Below, piece after piece: positions 10,318 to 21,705 of a DNA stretch of 64,000 nucleotides. A program made the position numbers and the translations under genes. Source of the stretch: Nematostella vectensis. Taxonomy: Eukaryota; Cnidaria; Anthozoa; Actiniaria; Edwardsiidae. Position 1 is the stretch's first letter; the number at the start of each line of letters is the position of its first letter. The stretch spans positions 15,067,453 to 15,131,452 of the forward strand of contig NC_064044.1 in assembly GCF_932526225.1 (NCBI RefSeq), read 5' to 3'. The notes beneath the pieces are model-generated. The model saw nothing but the letters and a program-made list of their open reading frames with translations. It was not told the origin of the DNA and did no database searches.

Positions 10318-10499
10318 ACGTTCATGTCCAGACTTCGTCTGCTCGGGCTTAAATATGATGAATTTTGTATGAAAAAATAAAAAGTGCGCAAAATGTCAAA
10401 CAAAGAAGGACTGCTATTCTTCGCCATTGATTTTGCGCAATAATCAAAACTTTATCTAATTATAAAAGTAAGACCTTCTAGATTTAAAAAAATGCATTT

Positions 10500-10571
10500 T
10501 TCCCATACCGGGAGTAGAACCCGGGACGTCTGGGTGAAAACCAAAAATCCTAACCGCTAGACCATATGGGA
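10500..10571 (-). tRNA. tRNA-Glu copy 20, T57
   Basis: UUC, as Glu-3. Confidence 0.78.
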
Positions 10572-10748
10572 TACCTGCTCACCTTAGGAAATGTTTTCTT
10601 GATAAAATACAGCGCGAAGAATAGTATTATGATACGATGATGTTTTGTCCATAAATTTATCAAGCTCATATTTGTGCCATTCTTTACAAACATGTCTGCC
10701 GTGTCTTGACTGTGAAAGAGGTCCAGTTAACAAAAATGGTTTAAAAAA

Positions 10749-10794
10749 TGCCGAAACCCGGGATTTTTCAGAGTTCCTACAAACTCTCCGGATT

Positions 10795-10842
<48 letters not shown>

Positions 10843-10850
10843 TGTTCGGC
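10749..10850 (-). tRNA. tRNA-Phe copy 21, class A with insert
   Basis: As Phe-19. Confidence 0.5.
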
Positions 10851-11032
10851 ACGTTCATGTCCAGACTTAGTCTGCTCGGGCTTAAATATGATGAATTTTG
10901 AATGAAGAAATAAAAAGTGCGCAAAATGGCAACCAAAGAAGGACTGCTCTTCTTCGCCATTGTTTTTGCGCAATAATCAAAACTTTATCTAATTATAAAA
11001 GTAAGACCTTCTAGATTTAAAAAAATGCATTT

Positions 11033-11104
11033 TTTCCATACCGGGAGTAGAACCCTGGACGTCTGGGTTAAAACCAGAAATCCTAACCGCTAGACCATAT
11101 GGGA
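11033..11104 (-). pseudogene. tRNA-Glu copy 21, UUA, degenerate
   Basis: UUA anticodon and T57, with one T-stem mismatch and one acceptor mismatch. Confidence 0.65.
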
Positions 11105-11281
11105 TACCTGCTCACCTTAGGAAATGTTTTCTTGATTAAATACAGCGCGAAGAATAGTATTATGATACGATGATGTTTTCTCCATAAATTTATCAAGCTC
11201 ATATTTGTACCATTCTTTACAAATATGTCTGCCGTGTCTTGACTGTGAAAGATGTCCAGTTAACAAAAATGGTTTAAAAAA

Positions 11282-11327
11282 TGCCGAAACCCGGGATTTT
11301 TCAGAGTTCCTACAAACTCTCCGGATT

Positions 11328-11377
<50 letters not shown>

Positions 11378-11383
11378 TTCGGC
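11282..11383 (-). tRNA. tRNA-Phe copy 22, class A with insert
   Basis: Clean copy: once the 29-nt insert is set aside every stem pairs, anticodon GAA. Confidence 0.7.
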
Positions 11384-11567
11384 ACGTTCATGTACAGACT
11401 TAGTCTGCTCGGGCTTAAATATGATGAATTTTGAATGAAAAAATAAAAAGTGCCAAAATGGCAATCAAAGAAGGACTGCTCTTCCTCGCCATTGTTTTCT
11501 GCGCAATAATCAAAACTTTATCTAATTATAAAAGTAAGACCTTCTAGATTTAAAAAAAATGCATTTT

Positions 11568-11639
11568 TTCCCATACCGGGAGTCGAACCCGGGCAGTCTG
11601 GGTGAAAACCAGAAATCCTAACCGCTAGACCATATGGGA
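11568..11639 (-). tRNA. tRNA-Glu copy 22, G57
   Basis: UUC; as Glu-9. Confidence 0.9.
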
Positions 11640-11816
11640 TATCTGCTCACCTTAGGAAATGTTTTCTTGATTAAATACAGCGCGTAGAATAGTATTAAGA
11701 TACGATGATGTTTTCTCCATAAATTTATCAAGCTCATATTTGTACCATTCTTTACAAACATGTCTGCCGTGTCTTGACTGTGAAAGAGCTCCAGTTAACA
11801 AAAATGGTTTAAAAAA

Positions 11817-11870
11817 TGCCGAAACAGGGGATTTTTCAGAGTTCCTACAAACTCTCCGGATTGAACCAGA

Positions 11871-11912
<42 letters not shown>

Positions 11913-11918
11913 TTCGGC
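11817..11918 (-). pseudogene. tRNA-Phe copy 23, class B
   Basis: GAA, B box kept, distal T strand unpaired. Confidence 0.65.
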
Positions 11919-12100
11919 ACGTTCATGTCAAGACTTCGTCGGCTCGGGCTTAAATATGATGAATTTTGTATGAAAAAATAACAAGTGCGCAAAATTTCAA
12001 ACAAAGAAGGACTGCTCTTCTTCGCCATTGTTTTTGCGCAATAATCAAAACTTTATCTAATTATAAAAGTAAGACCTTCTAGATTTAAAAAAATGCATTT

Positions 12101-12172
12101 TTCCCATACCGGGAGTAGAACCCGGGACGTCTGGGTTAAAACCAGAAATCCTAACCGCTAGACCATATGGGA
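12101..12172 (-). tRNA. tRNA-Glu copy 23, anticodon UUA, T57
   Basis: As Glu-1. Lies just left of the 3,734-bp duplication. Confidence 0.7.
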
Positions 12173-12349
12173 TACCTGCTCACCTTAGGAAATGTTTTCT
12201 TGATTAAATACAGCGCGAAGAATAGTATTATGATACGATGATGTTTTCTCCATAAATTAATCAAGCTCATATTTGTACCATTCTTTACAAATATGTCTGC
12301 CGTGTCTTGACTGTGAAAGATGTCCAGTTAACAAAAATGGTTTAAAAAA

Positions 12350-12400
12350 TGCCGAAACCCGGGATTTTTCAGAGTTTCTACAAACTCTCCGGATTGAACT

Positions 12401-12445
<45 letters not shown>

Positions 12446-12451
12446 TTCGGC
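12350..12451 (-). tRNA. tRNA-Phe copy 24, class A with insert
   Basis: G52A form. Confidence 0.55.
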
Positions 12452-12633
12452 ACGTTTATGTCCAGACTTAGTCTGCTCGGGCTTAAATATGATGAATTTT
12501 GAATGAAAAAATAAAAAGTGCCAAAATGGCAACCAAAAAAGGACTGCTCTTCCTCGCCATTGTTTTTGCGCAATAATCAAAACTTTATCTAATTATAAAA
12601 GTAAGACCTTCTAGATTTAAAAAAATGCATTTT

Positions 12634-12705
12634 TTTCCATACCAAGAGTAGAACCCGGGCTGTCTGGGTGAAAACCAGAAATCCTAACCGCTAGACCATA
12701 TGGGA
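12634..12705 (-). tRNA. tRNA-Glu copy 24, T57
   Basis: UUC; like Glu-2 but with an acceptor mismatch at the 3' strand. Confidence 0.68.
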
Positions 12706-12882
12706 TATCTGCTCACTTTAGGAAATGTTTTCTTTATTAAATACAGGGCGAAGAATAGTATTAAGATACGATGATGTTTTCTCCATAAATTTATCAAGCT
12801 CATATTTGTACCATTCTTTACAAACATGTCTGTTGTGTCTTGACTGTGAAAGAGCTCCAGTTAACAAAAATGGTTTAAAAAA

Positions 12883-12936
12883 TGCCGAAACAGGGGATTT
12901 TTCAGAGTTCCTACAAACTCTCCGGATTGAACCAGA

Positions 12937-12978
<42 letters not shown>

Positions 12979-12984
12979 TTCGGC
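12883..12984 (-). pseudogene. tRNA-Phe copy 25, class B
   Basis: As Phe-3. Confidence 0.65.
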
Positions 12985-13166
12985 ACGTTCATGTCCAGAC
13001 TTCGTCTGCTCGGGCTTAAATATGATGAATTTTGTATGAAAAAATAAAAAGTGCGCAAAATGTCAAACAAAGAAGGACTGCTATTCTTCGCCATTGATTT
13101 TGCGCAATAATCAAAACTTTATCTAATTATAAAAGTAAGACCTTCTAGATTTAAAAAAATGCATTT

Positions 13167-13238
13167 TTCCCATACCGGGAGTAGAACCCGGGACGTCTGG
13201 GTGAAAACCAAAAATCCTAACCGCTAGACCATATGGGA
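13167..13238 (-). tRNA. tRNA-Glu copy 25, T57
   Basis: UUC, as Glu-3. Confidence 0.78.
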
Positions 13239-13416
13239 TACCTGCTCACCTTAGGAAATGTTTTCTTGATTAAATAAAGCGCAAAGAATAGTATTATGAT
13301 ACGATGATGTTTTGTCCATAAATTTATCAAGCTCATATTTGTGCCATTCTTTACAAACATGTCTGCCGTGTCTTGACTGTGAAAGAGGTCCAGTTAACAA
13401 AAATGGTTTAAAAAAA

Positions 13417-13518
13417 TGCCGAAACCCGGGATTTTTCAGAGTTCCTACAAACTCTCCGGATTGAACCAGAGACCTTCAGATCTTTAGTCTGACGCTCTCC
13501 CAACTGAGCTATTTCGGC
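13417..13518 (-). tRNA. tRNA-Phe-like copy 26, anticodon AAA
   Basis: Class A with an intact acceptor stem. Confidence 0.55.
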
Positions 13519-13700
13519 ACGTTCATGTCCAGACTTCGTCTGCTCGGGCTTAAATATGATGAATTTTGTATGAAAAAATAAAAAGTGCGCAAAATGTCAA
13601 ACAAAGAAGGACTGCTATTCTTCGCCATTGATTTTGCGCAATAATCAAAACTTTATCTAATTATAAAAGTAAGACCTTCTAGATTTAAAAAAATGCATTT

Positions 13701-13772
13701 TTCCCATACCGGGAGTAGAACCCGGGACGTCTGGGTGAAAACCAAAAATCCTAACCGCTAGACCATATGGGA
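13701..13772 (-). tRNA. tRNA-Glu copy 26, T57
   Basis: UUC, as Glu-3. Confidence 0.78.
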
Positions 13773-13949
13773 TACCTGCTCACCTTAGGAAATGTTTTCT
13801 TGATAAAATACAGCGCGAAGAATAGTATTATGATACGATGATGTTTTGTCCATAAATTTATCAAGCTCATATTTGTGCCATTCTTTACAAACATGTCTGC
13901 CGTGTCTTGACTGTGAAAGAGGTCCAGTTAACAAAAATGGTTTAAAAAA

Positions 13950-13995
13950 TGCCGAAACCCGGGATTTTTCAGAGTTCCTACAAACTCTCCGGATT

Positions 13996-14043
<48 letters not shown>

Positions 14044-14051
14044 TGTTCGGC
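13950..14051 (-). tRNA. tRNA-Phe copy 27, class A with insert
   Basis: As Phe-19. Confidence 0.5.
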
Positions 14052-14233
14052 ACGTTCATGTCCAGACTTAGTCTGCTCGGGCTTAAATATGATGAATTTT
14101 GAATGAAGAAATAAAAAGTGCGCAGAATGGCAACCAAAGAAGGACTGCTCTTCTTCGCCATTGTTTTTGCGCAATAATCAAAACTTTATCTAATTATAAA
14201 AGTAAGACCTTCTAGATTTAAAAAAATGCATTT

Positions 14234-14305
14234 TTCCCATACCGGGAGTAGAACCCTGGACGTCTGGGTTAAAACCAGAAATCCTAACCGCTAGACCATA
14301 TGGGA
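14234..14305 (-). tRNA. tRNA-Glu copy 27, anticodon UUA, T57
   Basis: One T-stem mismatch as in Glu-21; acceptor intact. Confidence 0.65.
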
Positions 14306-14482
14306 TACCTGCTCACCTTAGGAAATGTTTTCTTGATTAAATACAGCGCGAAGAATAGTATTATGATACGATGATGTTTTCTCCATAAATTTATCAAGCT
14401 CATATTTGTACCATTCTTTACAAATATGTCTGCCGTGTCTTGACTGTGAAAGATGTCCAGTTAACAAAAATGGTTTAAAAAA

Positions 14483-14528
14483 TGCCGAAACCCGGGATTT
14501 TTCAGAGTTCCTACAAACTCTCCGGATT

Positions 14529-14578
<50 letters not shown>

Positions 14579-14584
14579 TTCGGC
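14483..14584 (-). tRNA. tRNA-Phe copy 28, class A with insert
   Basis: Clean copy, GAA. Confidence 0.7.
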
Positions 14585-14767
14585 ACGTTCATGTCCAGAC
14601 TTAGTCTGCTCGGGCTTAAATATGATGAATTTTGAATGAAAAAATAAAAAGTGCCAAAATGGCAATCAAAGAAGGACTGCTTTTCCTCGCCATTGTTTTC
14701 TGCGCAATATTCAAAACTTTATCTAATTATAAAAGTAAGACCTTCTAGATTTAAAAAAATGCATTTT

Positions 14768-14839
14768 TTCCCATACCGGGAGTCGAACCCGGGCCGTCTG
14801 GGTGAAAACCAGAAATCCTAACCGCTAGACCATATGGGA
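14768..14839 (-). tRNA. tRNA-Glu(UUC) copy 28, consensus
   Basis: G57, UUC and all stems paired: the first copy with the full consensus sequence. Confidence 0.95.
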
Positions 14840-15016
14840 TATCTGCTCACCTTAGGAAATGTTTTCTTGATTAAATACAGCGCGAAGAATAGTATTAAGA
14901 TACGATGATGTTTTCTCCATAAATTTATCAAGCTCATATTTGTACCATTCTTTACAAACATGTCTGCCGTGTCTTGACTGTGAAAGAGCTCCAGTTAACA
15001 AAAATGGTTTAAAAAA

Positions 15017-15074
15017 TGCCAAAACCCGGGATTTTTCAGAGTTCCTACAAACTCTCCGGATTGAACCAGGGACA

Positions 15075-15112
<38 letters not shown>

Positions 15113-15118
15113 TTCGGC
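15017..15118 (-). tRNA. tRNA-Phe copy 29, class A with insert
   Basis: GAA; one variable-loop change and a G4-U69 wobble. Confidence 0.65.
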
Positions 15119-15301
15119 AAGTTCATGTCCAGACTTAGTCTGCTCTTGCTTAAATATGATGAATTTTGAATGAAGAAATAAAAAGTGCGCAAAATGGCAA
15201 CCAAAGAAGGACTGCTCTTCTTCGCCATTGTTTATGCGCAATAATCAAAACTTTTTCTAATCATAAAAGTAAGACCTTCTAGATTTAAAAAAATGCATTT
15301 T

Positions 15302-15373
15302 TTCCCATACCGGGAGTAGAACCCGGGCAGTCTGGGTGAAAACCAGAAATCCTAACCGCTAGACCATATGGGA
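15302..15373 (-). tRNA. tRNA-Glu copy 29, T57
   Basis: UUC; variable loop as Glu-9. Confidence 0.78.
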
Positions 15374-15550
15374 TACCTGCTCACCTTAGGAAATGTTTTC
15401 TTGATTAAATACAGCGCGAAGAATAGTATTAAGATACGATGATGTTTTCTCCATAAATTTATCAAGCTCATATTTGTACCATTCTTTACAAACATGTCTG
15501 CCGTGTCTTGACTGTGAAAGAGCTCCAGTTAACAAAAATGGTTTAAAAAA

Positions 15551-15611
15551 TGCCGAAACAGGGGATTTTTCAGAGTTCCTTCAAACTCTCCGGATTGAAC
15601 CAGAGACCTTT

Positions 15612-15646
<35 letters not shown>

Positions 15647-15652
15647 TTCGGC
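15551..15652 (-). pseudogene. tRNA-Phe copy 30, class B
   Basis: GAA; additional C28-A42 mismatch in the anticodon stem and a change in the insert loop. Confidence 0.65.
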
Positions 15653-15834
15653 ACGTTCATGTCCAGACTTCGTCTGCTCGGGCTTAAATATGATGAATTT
15701 TGTATGAAAAAATAACAAGTGCGCAAAATGTCAAACAAAGAAGGACTGCTCTTCTTCGCCATTGTTTTTGCGCAATAATCAAAACTTTATCTAATTATAA
15801 AAGTAAGACCTTCTAGATTTAAAAAAATGCATTT

Positions 15835-15906
15835 TTCCCATACCGGGAGTAGAACCCGGGACGTCTGGGTGAAAACCAGAAATCCTAACCGCTAGACCAT
15901 ATGGGA
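15835..15906 (-). tRNA. tRNA-Glu copy 30, T57
   Basis: UUC, otherwise near consensus. Confidence 0.8.
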
Positions 15907-16083
15907 TACCTGCTCACCTTAGGAAATGTTTTCTTGATTAAATACAGCGCGAAGAATAGTATTATGATACGATGATGTTTTCTCCATAAATTAATCAAGC
16001 TCATATTTGTACCATTCTTTACAAATATGTCTGCCGTGTCTTGACTGTGAAAGATGTCCAGTTAACAAAAATGGTTTAAAAAA

Positions 16084-16134
16084 TGCCGAAACCCGGGATT
16101 TTTCAGAGTTTCTACAAACTCTCCGGATTGAACT

Positions 16135-16179
<45 letters not shown>

Positions 16180-16185
16180 TTCGGC
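16084..16185 (-). tRNA. tRNA-Phe copy 31, class A with insert
   Basis: Duplicate of Phe-24 at +3,734 bp. Confidence 0.55.
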
Positions 16186-16367
16186 ACGTTTATGTCCAGA
16201 CTTAGTCTGCTCGGGCTTAAATATGATGAATTTTGAATGAAAAAATAAAAAGTGCCAAAATGGCAACCAAAAAAGGACTGCTCTTCCTCGCCATTGTTTT
16301 TGCGCAATAATCAAAACTTTATCTAATTATAAAAGTAAGACCTTCTAGATTTAAAAAAATGCATTTT

Positions 16368-16439
16368 TTTCCATACCAAGAGTAGAACCCGGGCTGTCTG
16401 GGTGAAAACCAGAAATCCTAACCGCTAGACCATATGGGA
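16368..16439 (-). tRNA. tRNA-Glu copy 31, T57
   Basis: Duplicate of Glu-24. Confidence 0.68.
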
Positions 16440-16616
16440 TATCTGCTCACTTTAGGAAATGTTTTCTTTATTAAATACAGGGCGAAGAATAGTATTAAGA
16501 TACGATGATGTTTTCTCCATAAATTTATCAAGCTCATATTTGTACCATTCTTTACAAACATGTCTGTTGTGTCTTGACTGTGAAAGAGCTCCAGTTAACA
16601 AAAATGGTTTAAAAAA

Positions 16617-16670
16617 TGCCGAAACAGGGGATTTTTCAGAGTTCCTACAAACTCTCCGGATTGAACCAGA

Positions 16671-16712
<42 letters not shown>

Positions 16713-16718
16713 TTCGGC
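16617..16718 (-). pseudogene. tRNA-Phe copy 32, class B
   Basis: Duplicate of Phe-25. Confidence 0.65.
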
Positions 16719-16900
16719 ACGTTCATGTCCAGACTTCGTCTGCTCGGGCTTAAATATGATGAATTTTGTATGAAAAAATAAAAAGTGCGCAAAATGTCAA
16801 ACAAAGAAGGACTGCTATTCTTCGCCATTGATTTTGCGCAATAATCAAAACTTTATCTAATTATAAAAGTAAGACCTTCTAGATTTAAAAAAATGCATTT

Positions 16901-16972
16901 TTCCCATACCGGGAGTAGAACCCGGGACGTCTGGGTGAAAACCAAAAATCCTAACCGCTAGACCATATGGGA
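16901..16972 (-). tRNA. tRNA-Glu copy 32, T57
   Basis: Duplicate of Glu-25. Confidence 0.78.
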
Positions 16973-17150
16973 TACCTGCTCACCTTAGGAAATGTTTTCT
17001 TGATTAAATAAAGCGCAAAGAATAGTATTATGATACGATGATGTTTTGTCCATAAATTTATCAAGCTCATATTTGTGCCATTCTTTACAAACATGTCTGC
17101 CGTGTCTTGACTGTGAAAGAGGTCCAGTTAACAAAAATGGTTTAAAAAAA

Positions 17151-17252
17151 TGCCGAAACCCGGGATTTTTCAGAGTTCCTACAAACTCTCCGGATTGAAC
17201 CAGAGACCTTCAGATCTTTAGTCTGACGCTCTCCCAACTGAGCTATTTCGGC
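17151..17252 (-). tRNA. tRNA-Phe-like copy 33, anticodon AAA
   Basis: Duplicate of Phe-26. Confidence 0.55.
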
Positions 17253-17434
17253 ACGTTCATGTCCAGACTTCGTCTGCTCGGGCTTAAATATGATGAATTT
17301 TGTATGAAAAAATAAAAAGTGCCCAAAATGTCAAACAAAGAAGGACTGCTATTCTTCGCCATTGATTTTGCGCAATAATCAAAACTTTATCTAATTATAA
17401 AAGTAAGACCTTCTAGATTTAAAAAAATGCATTT

Positions 17435-17506
17435 TTCCCATACCGGGAGTAGAACCCGGGACGTCTGGGTGAAAACCAAAAATCCTAACCGCTAGACCAT
17501 ATGGGA
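17435..17506 (-). tRNA. tRNA-Glu copy 33, T57
   Basis: Duplicate of Glu-26. Confidence 0.78.
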
Positions 17507-17683
17507 TACCTGCTCACCTTAGGAAATGTTTTCTTGATAAAATACAGCGCGAAGAATAGTATTATGATACGATGATGTTTTGTCCATAAATTTATCAAGC
17601 TCATATTTGTGCCATTCTTTACAAACATGTCTGCCGTGTCTTGACTGTGAAAGAGGTCCAGTTAACAAAAATGGTTTAAAAAA

Positions 17684-17729
17684 TGCCGAAACCCGGGATT
17701 TTTCAGAGTTCCTACAAACTCTCCGGATT

Positions 17730-17777
<48 letters not shown>

Positions 17778-17785
17778 TGTTCGGC
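17684..17785 (-). tRNA. tRNA-Phe copy 34, class A with insert
   Basis: Duplicate of Phe-27. Confidence 0.5.
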
Positions 17786-17967
17786 ACGTTCATGTCCAGA
17801 CTTAGTCTGCTCGGGCTTAAATATGATGAATTTTGAATGAAGAAATAAAAAGTGCGCAGAATGGCAACAAAAGAAGGACTGCTCTTCTTCGCCATTGTTT
17901 TTGCGCAATAATCAAAACTTTATCTAATTATAAAAGTAAGACCTTCTAGATTTAAAAAAATGCATTT

Positions 17968-18039
17968 TTCCCATACCGGGAGTAGAACCCTGGACGTCTG
18001 GGTTAAAACCAGAAATCCTAACCGCTAGACCATATGGGA
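17968..18039 (-). tRNA. tRNA-Glu copy 34, anticodon UUA, T57
   Basis: Duplicate of Glu-27. Confidence 0.65.
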
Positions 18040-18216
18040 TACCTGCTCACCTTAGGAAATGTTTTCTTGATTAAATACAGCGCGAAGAATAGTATTATGA
18101 TACGATGATGTTTTCTCCATAAATTTATCAAGCTCATATTTGTACCATTCTTTACAAATATGTCTGCCGTGTCTTGACTGTGAAAGATGTCCAGTTAACA
18201 AAAATGGTTTAAAAAA

Positions 18217-18262
18217 TGCCGAAACCCGGGATTTTTCAGAGTTCCTACAAACTCTCCGGATT

Positions 18263-18312
<50 letters not shown>

Positions 18313-18318
18313 TTCGGC
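18217..18318 (-). tRNA. tRNA-Phe copy 35, class A with insert
   Basis: Duplicate of the clean Phe-28. Confidence 0.7.
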
Positions 18319-18501
18319 ACGTTCATGTCCAGACTTAGTCTGCTCGGGCTTAAATATGATGAATTTTGAATGAAAAAATAAAAAGTGCCAAAATGGCAAT
18401 CAAAGAAGGACTGCTTTTCCTCGCCATTGTTTTCTGCGCAATATTCAAAACTTTATCTAATTATAAAAGTAAGACCTTCTAGATTTAAAAAAATGCATTT
18501 T

Positions 18502-18573
18502 TTCCCATACCGGGAGTCGAACCCGGGCCGTCTGGGTGAAAACCAGAAATCCTAACCGCTAGACCATATGGGA
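18502..18573 (-). tRNA. tRNA-Glu(UUC) copy 35, consensus
   Basis: Duplicate of Glu-28. Confidence 0.95.
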
Positions 18574-18750
18574 TATCTGCTCACCTTAGGAAATGTTTTC
18601 TTGATTAAATACAGCGCGAAGAATAGTATTAAGATACGATGATGTTTTCTCCATAAATTTATCAAGCTCATATTTGTACCATTCTTTACAAACATGTCTG
18701 CCGTGTCTTGACTGTGAAAGAGCTCCAGTTAACAAAAATGGTTTAAAAAA

Positions 18751-18808
18751 TGCCAAAACCCGGGATTTTTCAGAGTTCCTACAAACTCTCCGGATTGAAC
18801 CAGGGACA

Positions 18809-18846
<38 letters not shown>

Positions 18847-18852
18847 TTCGGC
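18751..18852 (-). tRNA. tRNA-Phe copy 36, class A with insert
   Basis: Duplicate of Phe-29. Confidence 0.65.
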
Positions 18853-19035
18853 AAGTTCATGTCCAGACTTAGTCTGCTCTTGCTTAAATATGATGAATTT
18901 TGAATGAAGAAATAAAAAGTGCGCAAAATGGCAACCAAAGAAGGACTGCTCTTCTTCGCCATTGTTTATGCGCAATAATCAAAACTTTTTCTAATCATAA
19001 AAGTAAGACCTTCTAGATTTAAAAAAATGCATTTT

Positions 19036-19107
19036 TTCCCATACCGGGAGTAGAACCCGGGCAGTCTGGGTGAAAACCAGAAATCCTAACCGCTAGACCA
19101 TATGGGA
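19036..19107 (-). tRNA. tRNA-Glu copy 36, T57
   Basis: Duplicate of Glu-29. Confidence 0.78.
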
Positions 19108-19284
19108 TACCTGCTCACCTTAGGAAATGTTTTCTTGATTAAATACAGCGCGAAGAATAGTATTAAGATACGATGATGTTTTCTCCATAAATTTATCAAG
19201 CTCATATTTGTACCATTCTTTACAAACATGTCTGCCGTGTCTTGACTGTGAAAGAGCTCCAGTTAACAAAAATGGTTTAAAAAA

Positions 19285-19345
19285 TGCCGAAACAGGGGAT
19301 TTTTCAGAGTTCCTTCAAACTCTCCGGATTGAACCAGAGACCTTT

Positions 19346-19380
<35 letters not shown>

Positions 19381-19386
19381 TTCGGC
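19285..19386 (-). pseudogene. tRNA-Phe copy 37, class B
   Basis: Duplicate of Phe-30. Confidence 0.65.
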
Positions 19387-19568
19387 ACGTTCATGTCCAG
19401 ACTTCGTCTGCTCGGGCTTAAATATGATGAATTTTGTATGAAAAAATAACAAGTGCGCAAAATGTCAAACAAAGAAGGACTGCTCTTCTTCGCCATTGTT
19501 TTTGCGCAATAATCAAAACTTTATCTAATTATAAAAGTAAGACCTTCTAGATTTAAAAAAATGCATTT

Positions 19569-19640
19569 TTCCCATACCGGGAGTAGAACCCGGGACGTCT
19601 GGGTGAAAACCAGAAATCCTAACCGCTAGACCATATGGGA
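19569..19640 (-). tRNA. tRNA-Glu copy 37, T57
   Basis: Duplicate of Glu-30 and last gene of the block. Confidence 0.8.
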
Positions 19641-19818
19641 TACCTGCTCACCTTAGGAAATGTTTTCTTGATTAAATACAGCGCGAAGAATAGTATTATG
19701 ATACGATGATGTTTTCTCCATAAATTTATCAAGCTCATATTTGTGCCATTCTTTACAAACATGTCTGCCGTGTCTTGACTGTGAAAGAGGTCCAGTTAAC
19801 AAAAATGGTTTAAAAAAA

Positions 19819-19864
19819 TGCCGAAACCCGGGATTTTTCAGAGTTCCTACAAACTCTCCGGATT

Positions 19865-19914
<50 letters not shown>

Positions 19915-19920
19915 TTCGGC
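19819..19920 (-). tRNA. tRNA-Phe copy 38, class A with insert
   Basis: Clean copy, GAA, and the first with the AGCCTTAG/CTAAGGCT palindromic leader. Confidence 0.7.
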
Positions 19921-20104
19921 ACGTTCATGTCCAGCCTTAGTCTGCTAAGGCTTAAATATGATGAATTTTGAATGAAGAAATAAAAAGTGCGCAAAATGGC
20001 AACCAAAGAAGGACTGCTCTTCTTCGACATTGTTTTTGCGCAATAATCAAAACTTTATCTAATTATAAAAGAAAGACCTTCTAGATTTAAAAAAAATGCA
20101 TTTT

Positions 20105-20176
20105 TTCCCATACCGGGAGTCGAACCCTGGCAGTCTGGGTGAAAACCAGAAATCCTAACCTCTAGATCATATGGGA
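20105..20176 (-). tRNA. tRNA-Glu copy 38, altered A box
   Basis: G57, UUC. GGTCTAGCGG reads GATCTAGAGG, changing the A box and D arm; one T-stem mismatch. Confidence 0.7.
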
Positions 20177-20354
20177 TACCTGCTCACCTTAGGAAATGTT
20201 TTCTTTATTAAATACAGCGCGAAGAATAGTATTATGATACGATGATGTTTTCTCCATAAATTTATCAAGCTCATATTTGTGCCATTCTTTACAAACATGT
20301 CTGCCGTGTCTTGACTGTGAAAGAGGTCCAGTTAACAAAAATGGTTTAAAAAAA

Positions 20355-20408
20355 TGCCGAAACCCGGGATTTTTCAGAGTTTCTACAAACTCTCCGGATT
20401 GAAACAGA

Positions 20409-20450
<42 letters not shown>

Positions 20451-20456
20451 TTCGGC
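20355..20456 (-). tRNA. tRNA-Phe copy 39, class A with insert
   Basis: GAA; G53 is T, breaking a T-stem pair and the B box. The insert stem gains a seventh pair. Confidence 0.5.
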
Positions 20457-20639
20457 ACGTTCATTTCCAGACTTAGTCTTCTCGGGCTTAAATATGATGA
20501 ATTTTGAATGAAAAAATAAAAAGTGCCAAAATGGCAATCAAAGAAGGACTGCTCTTCCTCGCCATTGTTTTCTGCGCAATAATCAAAACTTTATCTAATT
20601 ATAAAAGTAAGACCTTCTAGATTTAAAAAAATGCATTTT

Positions 20640-20711
20640 TTCCCATACCGGGAGTCGAACCCGGGCCGTCTGGGTGAAAACCAGAAATCCTAACCGCTAG
20701 ACCATATGGGA
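20640..20711 (-). tRNA. tRNA-Glu(UUC) copy 39, consensus
   Basis: Matches Glu-28. Confidence 0.95.
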
Positions 20712-20888
20712 TATCTGCTCACCTTAGGAAATGTTTTCTTGATTAAATACAGCGCGAAGAATAGTATTAAGGTACGATGATGTTTTCTCCATAAATTTAT
20801 CAAGCTCATATTTGTACCATTCTTTACAAACATGTCTGCCGTGTCTTGACTGTGTAAGAGCTCCAGTTAACAAAAATGGTTTAAAAAA

Positions 20889-20934
20889 TGCCGAAATCCG
20901 GGAATTTTCAGAGTTCCTACAAACTCTCCGGATT

Positions 20935-20984
<50 letters not shown>

Positions 20985-20990
20985 TTCGGC
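20889..20990 (-). tRNA. tRNA-Phe copy 40, class C
   Basis: GAA; the distal T strand reads CCGGA, giving one C-A mismatch; insert also has an A-for-T change. Confidence 0.6.
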
Positions 20991-21172
20991 ACGTTCATGT
21001 CCAGACTTAGTCTGCTCGAGCTTAAATATGATGAATTTTGAATGCAGAAATAAAAAGTGCGCAAAATGGCAACCAAAGAAGGACTGCTCTTCTTCGCCAT
21101 TGTTTTTGCGCAATAATCAAAACTTTATCTAATTATAAAAGTAAGACCTTCTAGATTTAAAAAAATGCATTT

Positions 21173-21244
21173 TTCCCATACCGGGAGTAGAACCCGGGCC
21201 GTCTGGGTTAAAACCAGAAATCCTAACCGCTAGATCATATGGGA
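21173..21244 (-). tRNA. tRNA-Glu copy 40, anticodon UUA, T57
   Basis: As Glu-1 with a further change next to the A box (GATCTAGCGG). Confidence 0.65.
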
Positions 21245-21421
21245 TACCTGCTCACCTTAGGAAATGTTTTCTTGATTAAATACAGCGCGAAGAATAGTAT
21301 TATGATACGATGATGTTTTCTCCATAAATTTATCAAGCTCATATTTGTACCATTCTTTACAAACATGTCTGCCGTGTCTTGACTGTGAAAGAGCTCCAGT
21401 TAACAAAAATGGTTTAAAAAA

Positions 21422-21475
21422 TGCCGAAACAGGGGATTTTTCAGAGTTCCTACAAACTCTCCGGATTGAACCAGA

Positions 21476-21517
<42 letters not shown>

Positions 21518-21523
21518 TTCGGC
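21422..21523 (-). pseudogene. tRNA-Phe copy 41, class B
   Basis: GAA, as Phe-3. Confidence 0.65.
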
Positions 21524-21705
21524 ACGTTAATGTCCAGACTTCGTCTGCTCGGGCTTAAATATGATGAATTTTGTATGAAAAAATAAAAAGTGCGCAAAAT
21601 GTCAAACAAAGAAGGACTGCTCTTCTTCGCCATTGTTTTTGCGCAATAATCAAAACTTTATCTAATTATAAAAGTAAGACCTTCTAGATTTAAAAAAATG
21701 CATTT

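Larger units (their letters stand above)
12240..15973. repeat. Seven-unit tandem duplication, copy 1 (3,734 bp)
   Basis: All genes from Phe-24 (12350) to Glu-30 (15835) recur exactly 3,734 bp to the right with the same private variants, such as the TTAAT change before Phe-24 and the T7 variant of Glu-24. Edges are approximate. Confidence 0.9.
15974..19707. repeat. Seven-unit tandem duplication, copy 2 (3,734 bp)
   Basis: Directly adjoins copy 1 and contains Phe-31 to Glu-37. Only a few single-base differences from copy 1 were seen, so the event looks recent. Confidence 0.9.

Noticed and set aside
12725-12958. Plus-strand frames of 65-77 codons in some units
   Set aside because: They lie antisense to the Phe gene and its trailer and appear only where single substitutions happen to open the frame.
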